DNA of 64,000 nucleotides from an uncultured Alphaproteobacteria bacterium. GTDB lineage: Bacteria; Pseudomonadota; Alphaproteobacteria; RF32; CAG-239. The stretch covers positions 20,567 to 84,566 of the forward strand of contig CALXTI010000004.1 in assembly GCA_944391395.1 (NCBI GenBank). Reading direction: 5' to 3'. The position numbers and the translations under genes were made by a program. The notes below the pieces were generated by a model. The model saw only the letters and a program-made list of their open reading frames with translations, was not told the DNA's origin and did not search any database. Shown here one piece after another: positions 43,276 through 54,484 of the stretch (position 1 is the first letter of the stretch; the number at the start of each line of letters is the position of its first letter).

Positions 43276-43713
43276 ATGGCAAACTCTCCGCGTTTTGTTT
43301 CCCACCGCCGCAAAAGCCGCCGCAATGCCGATGTCAACATCACCAACTTAATGGACGTGATGATGGTGTTATTGGTGGTGTTTATGGTGGCCGCACCATT
43401 AATGACATCAGGCATTGCGCTTGATTTGCCCAAAGTCGGCGGCAAGGCGTTGGAAGGCAAAGAAACATCCATCAACATCAGCGTGGATAAAGACGGGTTT
43501 TATTACATCGGCAAAACCGAAGTTCCGGCTGATAAAATTGTTGCCAAGGTCAAAGCCATACGCGGCGAAAATTCGCAAGCAACCGTTACTATTTCCGGCG
43601 ATACGGATTCTTCCTACGGCCGGGTGATTAACTTAATGGCGTTGTTAAAAGAAGCCGGTTTTGAAAAAGTCGGCTTAAAAACCGAACCGCGTCCGTTGGG
43701 GGCAGAAAAATAG
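43276..43713 (+). CDS. tolR: Tol-Pal system subunit TolR (ExbD family)
   Basis: 145 residues: one N-terminal helix (VNITNLMDVMMVLLVVFMVAAPLM) carrying the channel Asp in NLMDVMMVLLVVFM, then a periplasmic domain with LDLPKVGG and DKDGFYYIGKTEV. GGGAG precedes the ATG. It sits between tolQ and tolA, which fixes the choice of TolR over ExbD. Confidence 0.94.
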   Translation: MANSPRFVSHRRKSRRNADVNITNLMDVMMVLLVVFMVAAPLMTSGIALDLPKVGGKALEGKETSINISVDKDGFYYIGKTEVPADKIVAKVKAIRGENSQATVTISGDTDSSYGRVINLMALLKEAGFEKVGLKTEPRPLGAEK

Positions 43714-43722
43714 GCTGATAAA

Positions 43723-44727
43723 ATGCACAAACGGTATCTTTACAGTTCCATCGGTTTGCATATAGCGGTATTCCTGCTGTTAGTGTTGGATTTGCCGTAT
43801 TTCGGCCGTCCGAAAATCACCATGGGTCAAGCCCCGATAATCGTGGACTTAAAAGATGTCAAGCTGGCGGAAATGACCAATCTTCCGCCCAAAGCCGTAT
43901 TTGGCAAAGAAAACAAAAAAGCCACCGTACCAGAAAAGAAAAAATCCGCGCCGAAGTGGACCACCGAAGAAACCGCCAAACCGGATTTACCGCCGCCGCC
44001 CAAAGAAACCAAAGTTGAGCAACCGAAATCCGACTTTTTGGATACCACCCCGCCGGAACCGGCAAAAAAGCCGGTAAAAAAACCGGAAAGCAAACCGGTG
44101 CCTAAACCGGCGCCCAAACCCGTACCCAAACCCCAACCCAAACCGCAGCAACCGCCGCAACCCAAAGCCAAACCGCAGGATAAAACCCCGCCGGTTAAAC
44201 CCAAGGCTGCTAAAAAATCAACATCTTCCGCCAAAACCTTGGCAAATCCGCTAAAAAGCCTGATGGATTCGGTCAGCGCCATGGAAAAAGAAATCGGCGA
44301 AACCGCGGCGCCCGCCGTCATTAAAGAAGGTACTGAAGTTGCCAATATGGGCGTTGAAGGCGGCACCGGAGGTTCGTACTTCAGCGAACTGACGATTTCC
44401 GAAACCGATGCCATTGCCGGCCGCTTGCGTGAATGCTGGAAACTTGACCCCGGCGCCCGCGGTATTCAAGATATGGTCATTGAAATCAGAGCGTCTTTAA
44501 CCCGGGAAGGGACAGTCCGCGATGTGCAGATTTTGGATAAAAGCCGTTACAATTCCGACCCGCATTTCCGCGCCATTGCCGAAAGTGCGCGCCGTGCGGT
44601 TTATAGCTGCATGAACCATAAAGGCGCCAATATATATAAAATCTTTCCAGAAAAATATGCCGATAAATACGACTTGTGGAATACGCTTTTGCTGCGCTTC
44701 AATCCAATGGATGCTAGCATCAAATAA
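43723..44727 (+). CDS. tolA: TolA-like periplasm-spanning protein
   Basis: 334 residues: a membrane helix (LHIAVFLLLVLDLPYF, 10-25), a long Pro/Lys-rich rod (~65-185, many PKP units) and a C-terminal TolA/TonB-like domain (~215-334). The domain reads SETDAIAGRLRECWKLDPGA, IEIRASLTREGTVRDVQIL and SARRAVYSC, with the two Cys that pair in TolA proteins. It is typical of alphaproteobacterial TolA, with Pro/Lys replacing the Ala/Lys helix of E. coli. tolB, pal and ybgF would be expected next but ligA follows on the other strand. Confidence 0.88.
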   Translation: MHKRYLYSSIGLHIAVFLLLVLDLPYFGRPKITMGQAPIIVDLKDVKLAEMTNLPPKAVFGKENKKATVPEKKKSAPKWTTEETAKPDLPPPPKETKVEQPKSDFLDTTPPEPAKKPVKKPESKPVPKPAPKPVPKPQPKPQQPPQPKAKPQDKTPPVKPKAAKKSTSSAKTLANPLKSLMDSVSAMEKEIGETAAPAVIKEGTEVANMGVEGGTGGSYFSELTISETDAIAGRLRECWKLDPGARGIQDMVIEIRASLTREGTVRDVQILDKSRYNSDPHFRAIAESARRAVYSCMNHKGANIYKIFPEKYADKYDLWNTLLLRFNPMDASIK

Positions 44728-44744
44728 TCTTTGAAAAACAGGAC

Positions 44745-46847
<2,103 letters not shown>

Positions 46848-47816
46848 CTAAAACAGATTCTGAAATTTGCTGCCGGCGTTTTTGCGACGCTGCTTCAATT
46901 TGCTTAATTTATCGCTGACCACCGATGTATCGCGTCCGGTTTTGGCCAACCTGTCATACATTCTTTCAATTTCTTTTTCCAAATAAGCCGTTTCAATTTC
47001 GTTTGCCAGCGTTTTACGCTCTTCCAACGAACCGGAAGTACGAATGCGTTGGATTTCTTCCCAAATGTCTTCCACATAAATATGTTGAAGTTCCTTTTTC
47101 TTGAAAAAATAAGGCAGCTCATAAACCAACTGTCTGGCGTTGGCGTAGGCTTCTTTGCCGTCGGCGCACTTGTTGTAGCGGATTTTCAAGAGCCGAAAAG
47201 CGATTTCCAATTCTTTGCTGTTGTCCACCACTATAAACGGAATTGGGTCGGCAAACCCTTCCGCGCTCAAAGCTTTCAAAAACTCCAGCAAGTGATGGAA
47301 AAATCCGTTGATGTTATATATGATAAAAGGTTTCATTTTAAGCAAGCCGTCTTGCATGGCCACACAATCATAAGCCAACTCGTCCAGCGTGCCGACGCCG
47401 CCCGGGGCGAACACCACAAAATCGGCGCCTAAAAGTTTTTGTTTACGTTCTTCCAAAGTTTGCGCCAAAATCACCTCGGTTTGAGCGATTAAATCATCAT
47501 CGGAAGGATATAAACTAAAATATTCTTTTGTGGTAATTCCTTGGATTGGGGCATCTTCGGAAGCATATTGCTTTTGATTCCAGCCATCCAACACGCCGCG
47601 TGCGACCGCTCCCATAATGCCGCAATTGGAAAGGCCAAAATCCAGCCGGAAGTCCATTTTAATAATCTGCCGTCCAAGATTATAAGCTTCTTCTTTATAG
47701 ATGTTGTCATTGCCGGAACGCGAACCTCCGGCCACAAAAACCCGGATGCCTTCTTTTTTGTTTTCCTCAATAAAAGAATTTAAAACTTGCTGCTGACTGT
47801 CATGAGCATCGGTCAT
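46848..47816 (-). CDS. LOG-family (cytokinin riboside phosphoribohydrolase-like) protein
   Basis: 322 residues. A Rossmann core with IRVFVAGGSRSG near residue 20 and the family signature FAPGGVGTLDELAYD near 135 (PGGxGTxxE), shared by LOG and the so-called lysine-decarboxylase group. An extra helical C-terminus of ~100 residues (RMYDRLAKTGRD to the Lys-rich end) is longer than in typical ~190-residue LOGs. It probably cleaves nucleoside monophosphates or a related substrate; no evidence for real lysine decarboxylation. GAGGAG precedes the ATG, 3 bases after tgt. Confidence 0.82.
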   Translation of the reverse strand: MTDAHDSQQQVLNSFIEENKKEGIRVFVAGGSRSGNDNIYKEEAYNLGRQIIKMDFRLDFGLSNCGIMGAVARGVLDGWNQKQYASEDAPIQGITTKEYFSLYPSDDDLIAQTEVILAQTLEERKQKLLGADFVVFAPGGVGTLDELAYDCVAMQDGLLKMKPFIIYNINGFFHHLLEFLKALSAEGFADPIPFIVVDNSKELEIAFRLLKIRYNKCADGKEAYANARQLVYELPYFFKKKELQHIYVEDIWEEIQRIRTSGSLEERKTLANEIETAYLEKEIERMYDRLAKTGRDTSVVSDKLSKLKQRRKNAGSKFQNLF

Positions 47817-47819
47817 TTT

Positions 47820-48953
<1,134 letters not shown>

Positions 48954-50120
48954 TTACCTCGTTTCTTCTGCCGGGCTGAAAATTTTGCTTCCTTCCGGAA
49001 TGTCCAGCCCGATGCCTTGTTTTAAGTAAGATTTCTTTATAAAGCCCATTTCACCATTGTCAAGCATAACCCGATACCATTCCTGATCCGGCGTATAACC
49101 GGTAATCCGGACGGTTTGATTCTTAACGGCTTTTTGTAAAACATCAAATTGTTCCGAGGGTCCGTGCATAATATCCACGGCAGAAGAAATATGATAAAGC
49201 ATTTTCTCATCGGAAGAATCAACGGGGATGTTAAAAATTTTTGATACCACCATGTCATCAACCGTTTCTCCGCCGGTATTAAAACGAACTTCTTGATAAT
49301 AAGTGATTTTATAATCATCTTGTGATGTTTGAAACATCGGTTTCAGAAAAGGAATAAGCACAGTCAGCAAACCGATAAAAAAAATCATAAATAAAAAAAA
49401 CGGAATTTTAAGCTGCGTCTTTTTCAATGCGGCATAATTCCACGCAGGCACCGGTGTCGTGGCCGGAGACAATGTGTACATAAAATTTTGTATGCTTATT
49501 TTTTGCGTTGAGTTGGCATATTCCAAGGCTTGTTTGGCCGAAAGATAAGCTTTATCGTTTTTGTCTTCGCTGAAATATGCGGCGGCGTTATGTACAAGAA
49601 GCTTTAAGTTATCAAAATCATTTTTTCCGATGTTGTTATAATTGTTTTTCAATGCTTTGAAATTAAACAAAAAAGCCTTGGGAGACCACCAGCCGTTAAG
49701 CCAATTTTTCTTAGTTATGTCATTGATAAATTTTAAGGCGTCTTCATAGGTGCCGATAAGATTTTCTTTCGTTAAGTGCGGATTTTTAAAAACATCGGCC
49801 ACCCGTTCAAGTTTAAATACGCGCAAAAAAGGGTTTTCCGCGCCGTTGGCGGCTTTGTATAATTTAAGTGTTTTCATGTCCGGAAAATCTTGTGCGGTGT
49901 AAACAAGCGCCAACAAGTCGTAAATAGTCTTGCTTTTGGAGTTGCTCAAAACATCGTAAGCTAAGGAAATTTTCTGAAATTCTTCCAGCGCGTTTTCGGC
50001 TTTGTTATGATCCGGATGCCAAAATTTTGCTTTTTCCCGAAAATTAAGTTTAAGTTTTGTTTCATCGGCATGGCCGTCAACGTCTAAAATTTTATAATAG
50101 CCGAGCGGATCAAATTCCAT
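48954..50120 (-). CDS. J-domain / transmembrane / SH3 protein of unknown function
   Basis: 388 residues with an unusual domain order. An N-terminal J domain (DPLGYYKILDVDGHADETKL ... FWHPDHNKA, residues 4-70) keeps the HPD tripeptide needed to stimulate an Hsp70 ATPase. A helical region follows, then one membrane helix (KIPFFLFMIFFIGLLTVLIPFL, ~235-255), and a bacterial SH3-like domain at the C-terminus (~310-370, VDIMHGPSEQFDVLQ ... GYTPDQEWYRVML ... GEMGFIKKSYL). The J domain should face the cytosol and the SH3 part the periplasm, where such domains often bind cell wall. It overlaps the MinD-like ATPase gene by 11 bases. AGAGGAG precedes the ATG. Confidence 0.8.
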   Translation of the reverse strand: MEFDPLGYYKILDVDGHADETKLKLNFREKAKFWHPDHNKAENALEEFQKISLAYDVLSNSKSKTIYDLLALVYTAQDFPDMKTLKLYKAANGAENPFLRVFKLERVADVFKNPHLTKENLIGTYEDALKFINDITKKNWLNGWWSPKAFLFNFKALKNNYNNIGKNDFDNLKLLVHNAAAYFSEDKNDKAYLSAKQALEYANSTQKISIQNFMYTLSPATTPVPAWNYAALKKTQLKIPFFLFMIFFIGLLTVLIPFLKPMFQTSQDDYKITYYQEVRFNTGGETVDDMVVSKIFNIPVDSSDEKMLYHISSAVDIMHGPSEQFDVLQKAVKNQTVRITGYTPDQEWYRVMLDNGEMGFIKKSYLKQGIGLDIPEGSKIFSPAEETR

Positions 50121-50907
50121 TTTTATTCTCCTCTAAGATTTGGCGAACAATTTTTTTAACATCCTCCGTCCCCTCGCAGGCTGGATAGCGGCTTAACAAC
50201 AAAGACCGGTTAACGACAGCCTCGCGAATGCGGGAATCTTGCCTGATGACACCCAATAAATTTAAATTCACTTTAATGTATTCTTGTGCGGCTTTCAACA
50301 AAGTTTTGTAAGTTTGCATACCTTCTTCGACTGAAACCGCCTGATTTATGACAATATAAAATTGCGTATCGGCGGAAATTTTTTTTAAGGTTTCCAATTT
50401 GTGGTATGCGGCCGTAACCGCAGCCGGATCAGAATTGACAAGAAGAATAATGTTGCTGCAAATATTAAAAAAAGGATTGATGGTCTTGTTGTTGTCCGTG
50501 GCACAGTCAACAAAAACAAAATCATAGTGTTTGGAAAAATAAGCCAAATCGCCGGCCAAGAGCTGGGTTCTTCCGGCCGGAGCATTGTTGAATCTGTCTT
50601 CTCCCGGAAAACAGCAAATCAGGTCAAATTTCCCTTTGTCAAACCGAAAAACGGAATTGTTGATGGTTTGATTGCCGTTTAACAATCTGCTGTATGCCGT
50701 GCATTGTTTTATACCGAGTTGCCCGGCGATATTTTCAACTCCGCAGTCGGCATCAAAAAAAAGCACTTTTTTCTTCAAAATGCCGAGATTGTGGCAAATA
50801 GTGGTCGTCAGCCAGGTTTTGCCGGCGGCTTTTGAGCCCGAACAAACGGCGTATATATGACCGTGCAGTTTTTTATTTTCAAGTTTTATCAGTGTTTGTT
50901 TTTCCAT
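50110..50907 (-). CDS. MinD/ParA-like ATPase with altered Walker A
   Basis: 265 residues of the SIMIBI class. The P-loop reads SGSKAAGKTWLTTTICHNLG near 23-42: the signature Lys and the binding Lys are kept but the usual KGG is SKAA. Switch I FFDADCGVENIAGQLGI (near 49), Walker B DFVFVDCATD (near 130) and IILLVNSDPAAVTAAY are typical of FlhG/MinD-type proteins. No flagellar or pilus genes are near. Translational overlap with the J-domain/SH3 gene suggests they act together. First gene of the leftward group 44745-50907, or of a two-gene unit. Confidence 0.82.
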   Translation of the reverse strand: MEKQTLIKLENKKLHGHIYAVCSGSKAAGKTWLTTTICHNLGILKKKVLFFDADCGVENIAGQLGIKQCTAYSRLLNGNQTINNSVFRFDKGKFDLICCFPGEDRFNNAPAGRTQLLAGDLAYFSKHYDFVFVDCATDNNKTINPFFNICSNIILLVNSDPAAVTAAYHKLETLKKISADTQFYIVINQAVSVEEGMQTYKTLLKAAQEYIKVNLNLLGVIRQDSRIREAVVNRSLLLSRYPACEGTEDVKKIVRQILEENKNGI

Positions 50908-51029
50908 GCTGTCATTCCGAACATTTCAAAGAAATACTGGCAAAAATTCAGGATTTTTTCAATTAGTTAAAATCTTTTTAACACAATTTATTTATCATGA
51001 ACACAAAAGTTTGGAAAAAGGATAAAAAA

Positions 51030-51941
51030 ATGAAAAAAATTTTTTTGTTGTTTTTGCTTTTATGGCAGATATATCCGCAAGATATATTCGCGCAAACCAT
51101 TGTGACTAACAAAAAAGAAGAACGCTTGACAATTATCAACGCTACCTCGTTTCCGGATTATTTTCCGATATCTTATCGTACTCAAAACGGAAATTACAGC
51201 AGTTTGTTGACCATATTTGCCCCGGCTTTGGAGCAAATGGCCGAAGCCGAGAATTTTAAAATAGAATACATCCTTAAAAACAAATATTCTGATGCCGTAG
51301 AAAATGTTCGCCGCGGAGATATAGATATATTGCTCGGCATGTATTATGCCACCAAACAATATTCGGGGTTGGAATATATTTTTCCGGCGGTGTTGGACAA
51401 TCCGGTTTACATAATAATGTTGCCGCAAAATATATCTAGAGTTTCCAAGCCGGAAGACTTAAAACAACTTCGCGGGATATATATAGCCAAAGAATATTTC
51501 AGCGATTATATGCAAAGCAATTTTAAGAATTATAACATGCAGCCGGCGGAAACGCCTTTGCAGGCGTATGAAAAGTTGTTTACCGGCGAAGCGGATTACA
51601 TCGCCGGCGGTTATTATTACAATTATGTCGAAATATGCCGTCTGGGCTTAAAAGATTATGTTTCTTTTTCAAAATCCCCGCTATGGAAAATGCCGATGTT
51701 TATCGGTATTTCGAAAGCTTCCGAGCATCATCAGAAGGTTGGAAAAGCGTTGAAAAAATATGCTGCCCAGGCTGATTTCAGACAGCTTATCGGCGATATG
51801 TTAAAAGAGTGGGTGCAAAAAGCAGAAAGGGAATCGCAAGGCGTGGTGCCGCCGATGTTTGTAAAGAAGGCCTCGGCTGAGGAAAAGACACCGGCAGATG
51901 AGGCGGCGCAAGCAATGGAAGAAAAACAACAAAATAAATAA
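51030..51941 (+). CDS. Periplasmic solute-binding protein (family 3 type), orphan
   Basis: 303 residues from ATG 51030 (AAAGGAT 7 bases upstream; frame opens at 50997). Signal peptide MKKIFLLFLLLWQIYPQDIFA, then a two-lobed binding fold: LTIINATSFPDYFPISYRT, DAVENVRRGDIDILLGMYYATK, FPAVLDNPVYIIMLPQ and YEKLFTGEADYIAGGYYY. This pattern matches SBP_bac_3 amino-acid-binding proteins, though glutamate/histidine-type signatures are weak. The C-terminus is a charged low-complexity tail (EKTPADEAAQAMEEKQQNK). No permease or ATPase gene is nearby, so it may be a sensor-like or shared binding protein. Confidence 0.75.
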   Translation: MKKIFLLFLLLWQIYPQDIFAQTIVTNKKEERLTIINATSFPDYFPISYRTQNGNYSSLLTIFAPALEQMAEAENFKIEYILKNKYSDAVENVRRGDIDILLGMYYATKQYSGLEYIFPAVLDNPVYIIMLPQNISRVSKPEDLKQLRGIYIAKEYFSDYMQSNFKNYNMQPAETPLQAYEKLFTGEADYIAGGYYYNYVEICRLGLKDYVSFSKSPLWKMPMFIGISKASEHHQKVGKALKKYAAQADFRQLIGDMLKEWVQKAERESQGVVPPMFVKKASAEEKTPADEAAQAMEEKQQNK

Positions 51942-51955
51942 GGAAGTGAAAATTT

Positions 51956-52621
51956 ATGGTACTTTTAATACATCACAGTGTTTCTCCCCAATCTCGCAAA
52001 ATCAGAATAATGATGGCCGAGAAAAAAATGCTGTTTGTTTTAAAAGAAGAAGAACCTTGGAATCTTTCGGCGGATATTCGTAAGCTTAATCCGTCCGGCG
52101 AATTGCCAATATTTATTTTTGACGGCAATATCATCGCCGGCAATTATCCGATTACCGAATATTTGGAAGAAACGTACACGGAATCGAAGCTGCTGCTCGG
52201 TGATAATCGTCAAAGAGCGGAAATCCGCCGTTTGTGCGATTGGTTTGATGCTAAGTTTTACAACGAAGTTTATCGTTACATCGTGCAAGAAAAAGTATAT
52301 AAACGTTTTCGTGACGGATTATCGCCGGATTCGCGTATTCTGAAAGCGGGTTTGAACAATTTGAAGTTTCATATGGAATATATTGAATGGCTTTCCGAAA
52401 GAAACAATTATCTTGCCGGTCAGGAATTTTCGCTGGCGGATGTAACGGCGGCGGCTCACCTCTCGATTATTGATTATCTTGGCGACATTTCTTGGGATGA
52501 CTACAAAAATGCAAAATTGTGGTATTCCAAAATCAAATCCCGTCCGAGCTTTAAAGATATTTTAAGCGATACGATAAAAGGGATTTTCCCGGCAAAACAT
52601 TATACGAATTTGGATTTTTAA
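51956..52621 (+). CDS. Glutathione S-transferase family protein
   Basis: 221 residues. Thioredoxin-like N-terminal domain with LLIHHSVSPQSRKIRIMMAEK and the glutathione-site stretch NPSGELPIFIFDG and an ITEYLEE helix (residues ~45-75). The helical C-terminal domain contains WLSERNNYLAGQEFSLADVTAAAHLSIIDYL, with the N-capping Asp. The catalytic Ser/Cys position (SVSPQSRK) fits the Ser-type bacterial group. Substrate unknown. It follows the solute-binding gene by 14 bases. Confidence 0.88.
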   Translation: MVLLIHHSVSPQSRKIRIMMAEKKMLFVLKEEEPWNLSADIRKLNPSGELPIFIFDGNIIAGNYPITEYLEETYTESKLLLGDNRQRAEIRRLCDWFDAKFYNEVYRYIVQEKVYKRFRDGLSPDSRILKAGLNNLKFHMEYIEWLSERNNYLAGQEFSLADVTAAAHLSIIDYLGDISWDDYKNAKLWYSKIKSRPSFKDILSDTIKGIFPAKHYTNLDF

Positions 52622-52622
52622 G

Positions 52623-53087
52623 ATGAAAAAGATTTTATTGACATTTATGGCGCTTTTCTTATTTTCCGGTTGCACTTGGCTGGCTGAGGGCAAAGGGCAG
52701 GTGATTTACCATTGGGAACGTCCGCGCACCGGCGTAGCAAAATTTGCCCGCGATCATTCCGAATGCATGCGCGAAGCCGAAGATTTTAAATTTCTCCCCA
52801 GCATAAAAAACTGGTTTTATTCTGAAGAGGTGCGTTTTGATATTCGCGCCGACTGGCATTCCGAAAAAGGCATTTGGGCAAGCTATGTTCCTTATGAAGG
52901 CGCTCAGCCGCTAATGGTCAATTCCATTCGCGACGATCGCGATTCCAGTCCGCGCAAATACCGCCGCTGTATGGAAAAACGCGGATATACGCGCCGCACG
53001 CAAGACATTCCGTCAACGACCAATATATTCATTTATAAACCGCAGGATATCAATCAAGATACATTGTTTGAAAAATATTATCGTTAA
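52623..53087 (+). CDS. Small predicted outer-membrane lipoprotein
   Basis: 154 residues. Clear lipoprotein signal MKKILLTFMALFLFSGC with lipobox FSGC. The mature part is polar and aromatic (VIYHWERPRTGVAKFARDHSECMREAEDF), with Cys-containing segments SECMREAED and YRRCMEKRGY that recall small alphaproteobacterial lipoproteins of unknown role. It starts one base after the GST stop and converges on the efflux operon with a 4-base overlap. Confidence 0.75.
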   Translation: MKKILLTFMALFLFSGCTWLAEGKGQVIYHWERPRTGVAKFARDHSECMREAEDFKFLPSIKNWFYSEEVRFDIRADWHSEKGIWASYVPYEGAQPLMVNSIRDDRDSSPRKYRRCMEKRGYTRRTQDIPSTTNIFIYKPQDINQDTLFEKYYR

Positions 53088-54484
53088 TTATATCCGCCGC
53101 CTGTGGCTTTGTAAAAAGCGATAATGTTCTGATATACGACGCCGTTACTTGTAATAAGGTCTGTTTGCGCTTTAATCAGGTCTTGTTCGGAGGTGAGAAG
53201 TTCCGAAAATTCAATCAGTCCGTTTTCATATTTACCGCGGGTGGCGTAAAAAGCTTTTTGCATGTTGGCAACGGCGTTTTGCTGTGCCTTATTGCGCTGA
53301 TATTCCGTCTGTATGGCGTTAATGGCGTTCTGGAGTTCTTCAACGGCTTGTAAAACGGTTTGACGGTAGTTTTCAAAGGTTTCCGCTTTGATTGCCTTTT
53401 GCAGCCGGATATTGTTTTGTAATTTGCCCCAATTAAATAAAGGTAGGGAAATTTTTGGTGTATAGCCATAGGTTTGACTGTCGGAATTAAAGAGTTTAGA
53501 GCCTGCGCCGGATTGAAAACCCAGCAAACCACTGATGCTTAAGTTAGGATAAAGTTCGGCGATGGCTTGTCCGATAGCGGCGTTTTGCGCGGCCACCGTC
53601 CGTTCGGCGGTTTTAACATCGGGGCGGCTGCGGATAATATCGGCGGGAAGCTCGTAAAGTTTATCAATATCATATCGATAAGCTTTTTGTGCCGGATTAT
53701 TGTGTGTGTTTGAAATATCGACCGGAAGATTGTCGGGCAGTGTGCCGACCAATGTTGCCAAAGCGTTTTTATATGAGTTTATTTGATTTTTCAAAGTCGG
53801 GATAAGGGCTTTTGTTGTTTCCGTCAGGTATTGTGCCTGATGATAAGCCGCCGCGTCATCCAACCCGGATTCATATTTGTTTTTAACGGTTTGTAAGATT
53901 TGTTGTTGCAACTCTAAGTTTTTTTTGGCGTTGTTTAATTGCGCCTGTGTTGTTTTCAATAAAAAATAAGTGTTGGCGACTTCTGCCGTTATCATCACCT
54001 GCAAATTGTGTAATGAAAAATAAGCTTGTTCAAATTCAGCCAAGGATTGTTCGTTTAACCGCCGTCCGGCGCCCCAAATATCAATTTCCCAAGAGGCGTC
54101 CAGCCCAATTTGAAAATAGTTTGTATCTGCAGCTAAGCCGATGTTTTTGCTGGCTTTTGCATAATCATATTGTGAACCGGCGTTAAGCTCCGGTAGATAT
54201 TCCGCACGGTTAATAGCGGCGACGGCTCTGGCTTGCCGCAGTTTTTCAATTCCGCCTTTGATGGTCGGGTTGTTGCTTAAAGCTGTTTCAATCAAAACAT
54301 TGAGCGCTTTATCATTAAATTGCTCATACCATTTTTTTGAAATTTTACCATTCGCATCTGTTAACTGAAGAGATTTTGCGATTTGCTCATCTTCAAACAC
54401 AACCGGTTCTTTATAATCCGGTCCGACCGTGCAGGCGCATAAGCATAATAAGAGTAACGAAAAAAAAGACTGATATTTAAGCAT
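53084..54484 (-). CDS. RND efflux outer-membrane channel, NodT/OprM-type lipoprotein
   Basis: 466 residues, usual length. Lipoprotein signal LLLLCLCAC followed by the family start TVGPDYKEP, then two OEP repeats with long coiled helices ([46 protein letters not shown] segment [20 protein letters not shown]). It forms the tunnel of the tripartite pump with the two genes upstream. Starts 8 bases before the end of the RND gene, preceded by AAGGGAGG. Confidence 0.94.
   Translation of the reverse strand: MLKYQSFFSLLLLCLCACTVGPDYKEPVVFEDEQIAKSLQLTDANGKISKKWYEQFNDKALNVLIETALSNNPTIKGGIEKLRQARAVAAINRAEYLPELNAGSQYDYAKASKNIGLAADTNYFQIGLDASWEIDIWGAGRRLNEQSLAEFEQAYFSLHNLQVMITAEVANTYFLLKTTQAQLNNAKKNLELQQQILQTVKNKYESGLDDAAAYHQAQYLTETTKALIPTLKNQINSYKNALATLVGTLPDNLPVDISNTHNNPAQKAYRYDIDKLYELPADIIRSRPDVKTAERTVAAQNAAIGQAIAELYPNLSISGLLGFQSGAGSKLFNSDSQTYGYTPKISLPLFNWGKLQNNIRLQKAIKAETFENYRQTVLQAVEELQNAINAIQTEYQRNKAQQNAVANMQKAFYATRGKYENGLIEFSELLTSEQDLIKAQTDLITSNGVVYQNIIAFYKATGGGYN

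Noticed and set aside
43827..44414. 195-codon Gly-rich frame opposite tolA
   Set aside because: Shadow of Pro/Lys-rich codons on the complementary strand; no ribosome site and tolA is well supported.
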